Origin: Chengkuizengella axinellae
GTDB taxonomy: Bacteria > Bacillota > Bacilli > Paenibacillales > KCTC-33759
DNA: 64,000 nucleotides
Assembly: GCF_030730905.1 (NCBI RefSeq)
Contig: NZ_JAVAMP010000003.1
Span: 186,001-250,000 of the forward strand
Reading direction: 5' to 3'
The notes under the pieces are model-generated. The model was not told where the DNA came from. It searched no databases and worked only from the letters and a program-made list of their open reading frames with translations. Numbering within the stretch: the stretch's first letter is position 1; each line of letters opens with the position of its first letter. Below, piece by piece: positions 35,266 through 43,782 of this stretch. The position numbers and the translations under genes are program-made.

Positions 35266-35691
35266 TTATTTTACAATCATCACTGGACAATGAGCATCAT
35301 GTGCAACTTGATGACTAACACTACCTAATAACATTTCTCCTAGTGCATTTAAACCACGACTTCCGATGATGATGAGATCATAATTCTTCTTTTCAGCATA
35401 TTCAACAATTTCATGAGAAGCATCACCCAAAGCGACCTCAAATTGATAATCTACTCCTTTTCCTTTAAACTTTTCCTCTACTGAATGGAGAATATGATGT
35501 GCTTCTTCCTTTAAAATAGATTTCACATCAAAATTGGACTGAAGTAATTTTGCTCGTGAGGGTGCCTTAGAGACTACATGCAAAATAGTAACGGATGCAT
35601 TTGAAAGCTCTTTCACTAAATCAATCGCTTTGTCTGCGGCACGTTGAGCATGCTCTGAACCATCGATAGCTAGCATAATTTTATTAAACAT
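35266..35691 (-). CDS. Universal stress protein (UspA family)
   Basis: This 141-aa protein has the UspA fold: IMLAIDGSEHAQRA at the N-terminus and the ATP-binding G-2x-G-9x-G-(S/T) motif (GSRGLNALGEMLLGSVS) near residue 112. The frame opens at GTG 35703, but that lies inside the AAAGGTGAC site, so ATG 35691 is preferred. It may act in stress survival; convergence with the anion transporter does not show a functional link. Confidence 0.88.
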   Translation of the reverse strand: MFNKIMLAIDGSEHAQRAADKAIDLVKELSNASVTILHVVSKAPSRAKLLQSNFDVKSILKEEAHHILHSVEEKFKGKGVDYQFEVALGDASHEIVEYAEKKNYDLIIIGSRGLNALGEMLLGSVSHQVAHDAHCPVMIVK

Positions 35692-35831
35692 AAATAATGT
35701 CACCTTTTTTATTTGATGGTCTAATTATACATAATCCCTAATGTCTTTACCATAAATTTCAAATTATAGTCAAATAAAATTCATAGATGAGCTCAATGGA
35801 AGTTGACTTCTATAAATGTGCTATTTTATCA

Positions 35832-35874
35832 ATTACATTCGTCCAAGCAACAATATGTTAATGATCATATTATA
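35832..35874 (+). promoter_or_regulatory. Conserved upstream block and -10-like box before YheC/D gene 1
   Basis: ATTACATTCGTCCAA, then CAA, AAT and TGT (35832-35858), followed 7 nt later by CATATTATA. The same block with the same spacing precedes YheC/D gene 2. CATA-type -10 boxes are typical of mother-cell sigma factors E and K. Confidence 0.5.
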
Positions 35875-35934
35875 GATTACGAAAGAGGGATGATATATTA
35901 TTCTTTCCTATGTCACTACTAGGAGGCGCATAGT

Positions 35935-37266
35935 ATGTATTCTAAATATATAATATACATCGATCCCGATCAGAAGAGGGATGGAGTTTATATGAATCAG
36001 ACAACGTTGAGAAATATGAAATTAAAAAATAATTGGTTAGATTTTCATTATGGACAGTTTTATTCGAAATTGATGATAAAAATAAATGATGTATTGAAGG
36101 ATGGAATCATATCTATTCCACAGCAGATTTCAGACCAAATTATAATTCCAGATTTACCCTATGAATATCAATATAGTCAAAATAAATTAAGATTAGGTCC
36201 TATTATCGGCTGTATGATTTTAAAAAAATATTATAAAAATCCACATTCGCAAATACAAAGGTTTTCAAATTACAACAAAATAAAAGGTTTAATTTTTTTG
36301 TTTACGTATAGTCAAATGGATCATAAAAATAGTGTGATTTCAGGATACTATTATAATCCAAAAACAAATAGCTTCGTTAAAGGCTTCTTCCCTTATCCAG
36401 ATGTGATTTTTAATCGATCCCATATCAGTTTAAATAAATATAATATATTAAAAGAAGAAATAGGAAATCGAGTGTTTAACTATCCTTACAAAACAGGTAG
36501 TAAATTGAAATTTTGGAACGAGATGCGTTCTGACAAGAACCTGCAAAAGCATTTACCTGTAACCCAATCCTATACTGGGATTGTTAGTGTGATAAAAATG
36601 TTAGATAAGTATAGCGCTATCTATATGAAACCAACCGATTTATATGGCGGGAAAGGTATAATCTATATGAAAAAAGAGGAGGGTAGGTTTATATTAATCA
36701 CAGGTGAAAATATACGTGCGGAAACGAGTTCACATAAAAAGTTAAAATCTATCATTGATAAACAAAAGATAGAAAATAATGCTTATATTCTACAACAAGC
36801 TATTGAATTTAATTCAGAGAACTGCAAAGTTGATTTTCGTGCTTATTTACAAAAAAATGGATTTGGCAGATGGAATTTAACCGGATTAGAAGCTAGGATA
36901 GCAAAAAGAGATAGCATAATCACGAATTACCATGGTCGTGAGAAAGTCGAGGGGGGAGATGAAGCCCTTCTTAAAAGATTTAAAATTACAAGTGAAAAAG
37001 TCTCATTGAAAAAAAATGAAATTTTAAAAATTGGAAGGGCATTTTTAAATAAGATGGAAACAGATCATCCTAATTATCATCTTGGTGATGTAGCGATTGA
37101 TTTAGTAGTAGACGTAAACCTTAATATATGGGTTTTAGAAGTACAAATTAACTATGGTGCTGAAAGAAAATTAAGTGGTGACAAAGACGATCGCAGGGTA
37201 ATCCCTCAAATTTTTCCAACTCCTTTCACATATGCGAAGTCTTTAGCTGGTTTTCATGATAAATAG
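35935..37266 (+). CDS. YheC/YheD-family ATP-grasp protein 1 (spore coat-associated)
   Basis: This 443-aa protein belongs to the YheC/YheD family, found in endospore coats. It has an N-terminal family-specific region (about 1-130) and an ATP-grasp fold: FPYPDVIFNR, YMKPTDLYGGKGI as the glycine-rich nucleotide loop, QQAIEF, VDFRAYLQ, and the metal-binding YHLGDVAIDLVVD with VLEVQINYG. ATP-grasp enzymes join a carboxylate to an amine. It is first of three tandem paralogues followed by a racemase. A sporulation-type promoter is likely. Confidence 0.85.
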   Translation: MYSKYIIYIDPDQKRDGVYMNQTTLRNMKLKNNWLDFHYGQFYSKLMIKINDVLKDGIISIPQQISDQIIIPDLPYEYQYSQNKLRLGPIIGCMILKKYYKNPHSQIQRFSNYNKIKGLIFLFTYSQMDHKNSVISGYYYNPKTNSFVKGFFPYPDVIFNRSHISLNKYNILKEEIGNRVFNYPYKTGSKLKFWNEMRSDKNLQKHLPVTQSYTGIVSVIKMLDKYSAIYMKPTDLYGGKGIIYMKKEEGRFILITGENIRAETSSHKKLKSIIDKQKIENNAYILQQAIEFNSENCKVDFRAYLQKNGFGRWNLTGLEARIAKRDSIITNYHGREKVEGGDEALLKRFKITSEKVSLKKNEILKIGRAFLNKMETDHPNYHLGDVAIDLVVDVNLNIWVLEVQINYGAERKLSGDKDDRRVIPQIFPTPFTYAKSLAGFHDK

Positions 37267-37315
37267 GTTGTAAAAGTTGATAAAATAATCTCAAATAAAA
37301 TGTGCATTTATAATA

Positions 37316-37358
37316 ATTACATTCGTCCAATCAAGAATTTGTAGCACACCATAGTATA
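37316..37358 (+). promoter_or_regulatory. Conserved upstream block and -10-like box before YheC/D gene 2
   Basis: ATTACATTCGTCCAA followed by near-identical bases (37316-37342) and, after 7 nt, CATAGTATA. Block and spacing equal those at 35832-35874, so this is a duplicated promoter, not chance similarity. Confidence 0.5.
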
Positions 37359-37415
37359 GAATATGGAAGGTGTCAATGTGTATTCTTCCCTTAATTAATA
37401 CAGGAGGTTTGTAAC

Positions 37416-38759
37416 ATGGGTTATACGTATTCCATTCAAATCAATTCTCGTCAGAAGATGGATGAAGTTTATATGAATTCATTTACAATGAACAAATTGA
37501 ACATAAAACATCATTCGATCCAATTTTGTTACGGACAACATCGTTCCAAGCTGATGATTAACATAAATAATCATTTGAAAGATGGACACATCTCCATTCC
37601 ACAGCAAATTTCAGAGCAAATTATCATTCCTAGAGTACCCTATGACTATCAAATAAATCAGAATGAATTACGTTTAGGACCTGTTATTGGTTATATGGTT
37701 TTAAAAAGAACCTTTGCTTCTCCTCAAAATAGGGTGCCACGTTTTGTACACTATGATCAATTTAAAGGAGTTGTTTTTCTTTTTACTAGCACGAATATGG
37801 ATAAAGAAAGTTTCAACCTTCCAGGTTATTATTATGACCCGGTAAGAAAAAGGTTTATGGAGGGGGTTTTCCCATATCCAGATGCCATTTATACTCGATC
37901 AAATGTTAAATTTGAAAATTATAAACACCTGAGAGAAAAAATAGGGGATAGAATTTTTAATTATCCATATCGAGCTGATAACAAACGAAAGTTTTGGAAA
38001 AAAATGAGTGCGGATCCAAATATAAAACAACATCTGCCTTTTACTCAACCTTATATGGGAATTGATAGTGTGTTACAAATGTTAAAAGAGTATGGTTCTG
38101 TTTATCTTAAACCAATTAATTTAAATCGAGGCAAAGGCATATTTCAAATCATAAAAGAAAATGAGCGATATATTTTAATGACAAGAAAAAATGAGCGATT
38201 TGAAACTAGATCTATAGAAAAATTAAATTCAATGGTTACAAAACATATGATTCAAGATAAGTCTTATATTATACAACAGACAGTGGAATTTAAATCCGGA
38301 TTGAACAGGATTGACTTTCGAGCATATATACAAAAAGATGAATCCTTAAAGTGGAATCTGTCAGGTATGGAAGCCAGAATCGCAAAAAAAGGAAGCATAA
38401 TTACAAATATGACTCATCGAATGATGGTAGAGATGGGGGATCATGCTTTTAAAAAACACTTTCAATTAACACAAGATGAAATTATTCAAATTAAAAATAA
38501 GATTTTGCAAATCGGAGCAAAAATTTTAAACGAAATAGAAAATTCAAACCGTAATTATCACCTTGGTGATGCAGCGATAGATTTAGTTGTGGACTCTGAT
38601 CTTAAGATCTGGATTCTAGAAGTGCAAATGAACTATGGTGCAGAAGTAAAAAGAGGAGGGCATATATCTGAAAGTAAAATATTCCCATATATCCTCCAAA
38701 CTCCTTTTTTTTATGCAAAGGCGTTAGCAGGTTTTGGTGAAAGTAATGATACTAAATGA
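37416..38759 (+). CDS. YheC/YheD-family ATP-grasp protein 2
   Basis: This 447-aa paralogue of the preceding gene aligns over its whole length, including VFPYPDAIYTR, YLKPINLNRGKGI, IDFRAYIQ, NYHLGDAAIDLVVD and ILEVQMNYGAE. The nucleotide loop has NRGKG in place of YGGKG. An AGGAGG site precedes the ATG. It has its own copy of the conserved promoter block. The next paralogue starts 14 bp after its stop, so genes 2, 3 and the racemase form one operon. Confidence 0.85.
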   Translation: MGYTYSIQINSRQKMDEVYMNSFTMNKLNIKHHSIQFCYGQHRSKLMININNHLKDGHISIPQQISEQIIIPRVPYDYQINQNELRLGPVIGYMVLKRTFASPQNRVPRFVHYDQFKGVVFLFTSTNMDKESFNLPGYYYDPVRKRFMEGVFPYPDAIYTRSNVKFENYKHLREKIGDRIFNYPYRADNKRKFWKKMSADPNIKQHLPFTQPYMGIDSVLQMLKEYGSVYLKPINLNRGKGIFQIIKENERYILMTRKNERFETRSIEKLNSMVTKHMIQDKSYIIQQTVEFKSGLNRIDFRAYIQKDESLKWNLSGMEARIAKKGSIITNMTHRMMVEMGDHAFKKHFQLTQDEIIQIKNKILQIGAKILNEIENSNRNYHLGDAAIDLVVDSDLKIWILEVQMNYGAEVKRGGHISESKIFPYILQTPFFYAKALAGFGESNDTK

Positions 38760-38773
38760 GAGGAGAGCTATAA

Positions 38774-40147
38774 ATGAGCAGCATAAGAGTATTATCGAAA
38801 GATGATAAATATACTATTATAATGAATCCTCATCAGACAATGGGTAAAGCATATATGAATTTATCTACATTTAAAAAAAGTAATTTCGGAAATAGATGGA
38901 TGTATTTGCACTTTGGACAACATCATTCAAAAATAACGATTAAAATAAATAATAGATTAAAGAATGGAACCATATCCATTCCACAACAAATATCAAACCA
39001 ATTCTCTATACCAGATTTAACGTATGAATATCAACTGAGTCATAATATATTACGTTTAGGGCCAGTAATTGGGCACATGATTTTAGAAAGGTCTTATGAA
39101 AACTTAAGTCATAATCAAACAAAATTATCTCGTTTCACTAATTATGATCAAATCAAGGGGGTAATTTATCTTTTTACTAGTAACACAATGGATCAAGAAA
39201 ATCTAACCATAACAGGCTATTACTATAATCCTGACACAAAAACTTTTGAGAAGGGTGTTTTTCCTTACCCGGATGCAGTGTACAACCGGTCCTATGTAAG
39301 TTTGGAAAAATATCAATTTCTTAAAGAGAAAATCGGGGATAAAATTTTTAATTATCCGTATCGATCTAATAAACTTAAATTCTGGAAGGAAATGAGTAAA
39401 GACTCCGATATAAAACAATATTTACCCGACACTCGATCTGATACGGGAATCAGTAATGTATTAAAGATGTTAAATGATTATGGTTCTATTTATATTAAAC
39501 CTATTAGTTTGGCGGGTGGTAAAGGTATTCTGAAAGTAACTAAAGCAACTAATAAACATATATTAGAAACAAGAGAAAACGAACGTTGGGAAATTCAATC
39601 GATTAAAGAATTAGATTTTCTTATTAGACAAAATATGATAGAAAATAAAACATATATTTTACAGCAGACGATTTATTTTAAGTCTGGAAAACGTAAGGTG
39701 GATTTTCGAGCTTATTTCCAAAAAGATGAATCTACTCAATGGAAATTATCTGGGGTAGAAGCTAAAATCGCAAAAAAGGGAAGTATTATAACAAATTCTA
39801 AAAATCGTAAGGTCATGGAAACAGGAGAGCAAGCATTACTGGAAAGATATAACTTAACAAAGAATGAAGCAGCTGCCAAATTAAATGAAATTTTTAAAGT
39901 AGGAAAAAAAGTGCTATCACGAATGGAAAATTCAAATTCAAATTATCATCTTGGTGATGTTGCAATGGATATTATTTTGGATGGAGACCTCAAAATCTGG
40001 ATTTTGGAATTGCAAATAGATTATGCCGCAGAAAAGAAGATAAATAGGTCAAAAGGGGAACGTGCAGTCCTTCCGTTTATTCTTTCAACACCGCTAACCT
40101 ATGCAAAAACCTTAGCAGGGTTTAATCATAAGCGAGAATCGTTATAA
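38774..40147 (+). CDS. YheC/YheD-family ATP-grasp protein 3
   Basis: This third paralogue (457 aa) keeps the same ATP-grasp elements: FPYPDAVYNR, YIKPISLAGGKGI, VDFRAYFQ and NYHLGDVAMDIILD with ILELQIDYAAE. In the last motif Glu-Leu-Gln replaces Glu-Val-Gln. It starts 14 bp after gene 2 and has no separate promoter block. Its TAA overlaps the racemase ATG by one base (TAATG), a clear sign of coupled translation. Confidence 0.85.
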   Translation: MSSIRVLSKDDKYTIIMNPHQTMGKAYMNLSTFKKSNFGNRWMYLHFGQHHSKITIKINNRLKNGTISIPQQISNQFSIPDLTYEYQLSHNILRLGPVIGHMILERSYENLSHNQTKLSRFTNYDQIKGVIYLFTSNTMDQENLTITGYYYNPDTKTFEKGVFPYPDAVYNRSYVSLEKYQFLKEKIGDKIFNYPYRSNKLKFWKEMSKDSDIKQYLPDTRSDTGISNVLKMLNDYGSIYIKPISLAGGKGILKVTKATNKHILETRENERWEIQSIKELDFLIRQNMIENKTYILQQTIYFKSGKRKVDFRAYFQKDESTQWKLSGVEAKIAKKGSIITNSKNRKVMETGEQALLERYNLTKNEAAAKLNEIFKVGKKVLSRMENSNSNYHLGDVAMDIILDGDLKIWILELQIDYAAEKKINRSKGERAVLPFILSTPLTYAKTLAGFNHKRESL

Positions 40148-40857
40148 TGAGCAAAACGATAGGGATATTGGGAGGAATGGGACCACTAGCTACCATTGAT
40201 TTATATAAAAAAATAGTGATGAATACTCCAGTTCAAAAAGATCAAGATCATTTACAAATTATTATATATAATAATCCAAAAATCCCTTCTAGAATGGAAG
40301 CTTTACGTCCAAATGGAGAAAGTCCTTTACCAGAACTCATCCAATCTGCTGTCACTTTGCAAAATGCTGGTGCTGATTTTATTGTCATGCCATGCCATTC
40401 AGCTCATTACTGGATTCATGAAATTAGCTCAGCCATTCACATTCCTTTTTACAACATGATACAAACAGTGATTGAATATATGGATCGATATATGGTGAAA
40501 AAAGAAGGGGAGAAGGTTTTATTGCTTGCCACAGAAACAACAATTGATAGTAGAATGTATCAAAGATCATTTCATAACAATAGGATTAAGTTAATTTTGC
40601 CTCAACGATCAACAGAGCAAAAAAACATTAACAAATTGATATTGGAATGTAAAAAAGGGTGTATGTCCAATAATAAATATTTAAACGATATTGGCAAGAT
40701 AATAGAGCGTTACGAGTTGGAAGGTATGAATTCGATTATTGGTGCTTGTACTGAAATTCCTTTGATTTTTCCATTTTTAAAAACGAGTGTAGAATTAATA
40801 GATCCTACATTGCTGCTAGCGAAAAAAACCATAGACATTGCAACAAAAAATCTTTGA
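40147..40857 (+). CDS. Aspartate/glutamate racemase family protein
   Basis: This 236-aa enzyme starts IGILGGMGPLATIDLYKKI and carries both catalytic Cys residues, in VMPCHSAHYW (near 79) and GACTEIPL (near 199), so it should be active as an Asp/Glu racemase without cofactor. The start overlaps the stop of the third ATP-grasp gene. This coupling suggests the racemase supplies D-Asp or D-Glu to the ATP-grasp enzymes, in the manner of D-aspartate ligase with its racemase in enterococci. That link is an inference. Confidence 0.88.
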   Translation: MSKTIGILGGMGPLATIDLYKKIVMNTPVQKDQDHLQIIIYNNPKIPSRMEALRPNGESPLPELIQSAVTLQNAGADFIVMPCHSAHYWIHEISSAIHIPFYNMIQTVIEYMDRYMVKKEGEKVLLLATETTIDSRMYQRSFHNNRIKLILPQRSTEQKNINKLILECKKGCMSNNKYLNDIGKIIERYELEGMNSIIGACTEIPLIFPFLKTSVELIDPTLLLAKKTIDIATKNL

Positions 40858-40922
40858 ATGAATATAGTAGGCTTTCATACAGGTGGAGCATCGCCTCCAT
40901 CTGATTTTAAGATAAGTAACCT

Positions 40923-41090
40923 TTAATATTTCATTTCTCTATTATGAGTTTTTGTGAACTGGAACCATTTTTTGAATTTTAATACATATTTGTTTTTACT
41001 TAGGTTTTTTAGGGTTGACTGCTGCATCTGTTTGTTTTCTTTTTGAAGTGAGGTTAAAGCCTGTCTCCTGTATTTCGACTCGAATAACAT
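40923..41090 (-). CDS. Small basic protein, 55 aa, unknown
   Basis: A minus-strand frame begins MLFESKYRRQ and ends HNREMKY. It has a near-perfect AAGGAGG ribosome binding site 10 nt before its ATG. It is rich in Lys, Arg and Gln with no membrane segment and one Trp. No family is recognised. It lies between the racemase and the glycosyltransferase on the opposite strand. A GGAG-type hairpin follows near 40880. Translation is supported only by the ribosome binding site and the reading frame. Confidence 0.5.
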   Translation of the reverse strand: MLFESKYRRQALTSLQKENKQMQQSTLKNLSKNKYVLKFKKWFQFTKTHNREMKY

Positions 41091-41349
41091 AAAGAATCAG
41101 CCTCCTTAGTTACGACACATATGTAAACGCTTTCTAAGTAACCTTTAAATTATTTTAGTTGATTTTATAAAAAATGTAAAGTGAAAATAAATGATGTAAG
41201 AACATATATTCTTTATTTGTGTTAAAATGAGATAGGAAAGAGAATGCAGTAAGAACGGTTTCCATTTTTTACAATATAATATAAAGAAGGTCAGTTTTTA
41301 AATTTTTGTTATTTGAAAACTGCTGAAAACATAACGGGAGGATCATTTG

Positions 41350-42477
41350 ATGAAAATATTGCAAGCGATGTTTTTTCCTCCAGAACAACCTGGCGGAGTT
41401 TCATCGATGGTTCCTTACATTCAAGAGAATTTCAAAAAAATAGGCTGGGACATGGAGATTTTTTATTTGCCAAAGCGAATTCGATGTAAGGGATCTGAAG
41501 AGATAGAATTTGCTACATTTGATTGGGAAAAATATAAAGAAAATGAAATTGTAGAAAAATACATTCAGACGATAAAAGATTATACTTGGTGGACGAAATT
41601 AAGGTTGCAACAGACCTATGATGTCATACATGCACACCATCCGATTGCAGGTTTAGTAATGAAGAAATTATTTCCTGATACACCTGTAATTATAACGATA
41701 CATTCAAGTTATGAAAATGAACTTTTATTAAATCATAAAATTAAAGCCAGTGATTTATCTCATGCGTTTTTAACATCTATATATCGTGAATTGGAATTTC
41801 ATTTAGATGGCATTATTACAGTATCTAAATCATTTAAAGCTTATTTATCAAAATATGTTGAAAATGAAGAAAGTATTCAAGTTATATATAATGGTTACGA
41901 TTTTGACCGTTTTCGACCCATTACACATGATAATCACATACCACAAATCATATCATTATGTCGTTTAGTTCCTGCAAAAGGGTTAGATATTTTACTATCG
42001 GCTTGTGCGGAGTTGAAAAAAAGAGGTCACAACTTTGTATTGCATATTATTGGCGATGGACCCATAAGAGAAGAGTTAGAGCAAAAAGCAAAAGAAAAAG
42101 ACGTTTACGAAGAAATTATTTTTTACGGTTATATGCTTCATCCAGAAGAATTTATTCCGTTTTATGATATTTTTGTTCTTCCCTCCAGAGCAGAAGCTTT
42201 TGGTTCTGTTTTTGCAGAAGCAGCGCTGTCTCAGCTTGCATTAGTAGGAACAAATATTGGCGGAATTGCAGAACAGATAGATCATGGGAAAAATGGATTA
42301 TTAGTACCTGTAGATGATGTGCCAGCATTAACAAATGCTTTGGAAGAGTTGGTCGTCTCACCAAACTATAGAGTTGAATTAGCAAGAAATGCTTGGGAGA
42401 AAGCAAAAAGTGAATATTCTATATCCAGAGTAATCAATCAGTTAAAAATGATTTATCAAAACAATGTTCAGTACTAA
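41350..42477 (+). CDS. Glycosyltransferase family 4
   Basis: This 375-aa cytoplasmic GT-B enzyme has an N-terminal acceptor domain with PPEQPGGVSSMV and IHAHHPIAG. The C-terminal nucleotide-sugar domain has SLCRLVPAKGLDILL and the E-x7-E motif region (PSRAEAFGSVFAEAAL). The GT4 family is retaining; substrates are not indicated and no polysaccharide cluster is adjacent. The frame opens at TTG 41347, one codon before ATG 41350; the GGGAGG site favours the ATG. It is followed 15 bp later by yhaO. Confidence 0.85.
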   Translation: MKILQAMFFPPEQPGGVSSMVPYIQENFKKIGWDMEIFYLPKRIRCKGSEEIEFATFDWEKYKENEIVEKYIQTIKDYTWWTKLRLQQTYDVIHAHHPIAGLVMKKLFPDTPVIITIHSSYENELLLNHKIKASDLSHAFLTSIYRELEFHLDGIITVSKSFKAYLSKYVENEESIQVIYNGYDFDRFRPITHDNHIPQIISLCRLVPAKGLDILLSACAELKKRGHNFVLHIIGDGPIREELEQKAKEKDVYEEIIFYGYMLHPEEFIPFYDIFVLPSRAEAFGSVFAEAALSQLALVGTNIGGIAEQIDHGKNGLLVPVDDVPALTNALEELVVSPNYRVELARNAWEKAKSEYSISRVINQLKMIYQNNVQY

Positions 42478-42492
42478 AGGCGGAGGATTAAT

Positions 42493-43779
42493 TTGAGGTC
42501 ATTTCGTTTTATACATGCGGCAGATTTACATTTGGACAGTCCATTTCGAGGGTACATGTCTATCCCATCTGCCGAAATTACATCCTGTATTAAAGAGTCT
42601 ACTTTTACAGCGTTTCGTTCTTTAGTAGATTTAGCGATTAGAGAAGAAGTCCAGTTTGTAGTTTTGAGTGGGGATATATACGACTTATCAGATCGGTCAT
42701 TACGCGCACAAATTCGTTTCCAGAGAGAAATGTTAAGGTTGGGGCAATATAACATTCAAGTATTTATCATTCATGGCAATCATGACCCAGAGGATGGCAA
42801 CAGAGCAGATCTGAAATGGCCTGCCCATGTTCACTTCTTTTCCTCTAAACAAGCAGATATGATCCCTGTTTATGATTCAAATGGAAATGAGCTTGCACAT
42901 ATATATGGAATATCTTATCCAACAAAATCAGTAAAAAATAGTTTGATCCCTAAATTTAAAATCATAGATTCAAATCAATATAACATTGCTTTATTACATA
43001 CAAATTTAGACAGCAATCCATCGCATGACAATTATGCCCCCTCTCGAAAAGAAGATATGTTGAAGTTAAATGTGAATTATTGGGCATTAGGTCACATTCA
43101 TACTAGACAAATCGTACATGAATATCCACATATTGTTTACCCAGGGAATATACAAGGAAGAAGCATTCGAGAGTTAGGAGAGAGGGGTTGTTATCTTGTC
43201 GAAGTAGATGAAACCAAATCAACACAGCTTACATTTTATGCTTTGGATGCAGTACGATGGTTTCATAAAAGAATAAATATTAGTCATTTAATAAATGAGC
43301 AAGAACTGAAAGATGCCATAGAGCTTGGGTTGAAAGAGATCGAGGAAGAAATGGGTGATAGAGCATCCGTTGTTCGATTTACATTTGAAGGTCGAGGTCC
43401 TTTGCATTACTTGTTAAATGAAGAAATCAACGTTAAGGAACTATTGTTAGAATACAATGAAAACACCTTGCAATGGTTAAATGATGAACAAACTTTTACG
43501 TGGATTGAGAGTTTGAAAATCAATACAAGTCCTGATATTTCCAAGGAACAATTTATGAATGAATCTCATTATTTGAGTGATTTAATCCGTATTTCGCAAC
43601 ATTTATCAAATGATATGGATCAACTCCAGACCTTTGGGGATGAGGCACTTTCTTCTTTAAAATCTCATCTTAAAGCAGGCAAATACATACGTGATATGAA
43701 TTCAGAAAAACAGCTGTTAGAGTGGCTGGAAAATGCAGAAGAGCTTGCTCTTCATCTACTGGTAGAACAGGAGAAATAG
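42493..43779 (+). CDS. yhaO: DNA exonuclease YhaO (SbcD/Mre11-like)
   Basis: This 428-aa metallophosphoesterase starts RFIHAADLHLDSPF, with further metal-site motifs LSGDIYD, IIHGNHDP and WALGHIHTRQ, as in SbcD/Mre11 nucleases. It begins at TTG 42493 behind GGAGG. With the next gene (yhaN, 3 bp away) it forms a two-subunit DNA end-processing complex comparable to SbcCD. B. subtilis has the same pair. Confidence 0.9.
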   Translation: MRSFRFIHAADLHLDSPFRGYMSIPSAEITSCIKESTFTAFRSLVDLAIREEVQFVVLSGDIYDLSDRSLRAQIRFQREMLRLGQYNIQVFIIHGNHDPEDGNRADLKWPAHVHFFSSKQADMIPVYDSNGNELAHIYGISYPTKSVKNSLIPKFKIIDSNQYNIALLHTNLDSNPSHDNYAPSRKEDMLKLNVNYWALGHIHTRQIVHEYPHIVYPGNIQGRSIRELGERGCYLVEVDETKSTQLTFYALDAVRWFHKRINISHLINEQELKDAIELGLKEIEEEMGDRASVVRFTFEGRGPLHYLLNEEINVKELLLEYNENTLQWLNDEQTFTWIESLKINTSPDISKEQFMNESHYLSDLIRISQHLSNDMDQLQTFGDEALSSLKSHLKAGKYIRDMNSEKQLLEWLENAEELALHLLVEQEK

Positions 43780-43782
43780 GTT

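Noticed and set aside
40870-40905. Strong terminator after the racemase operon
   Set aside because: A TGGAG/CTCCA hairpin exists but is only five pairs long and is not followed by T residues on either strand.
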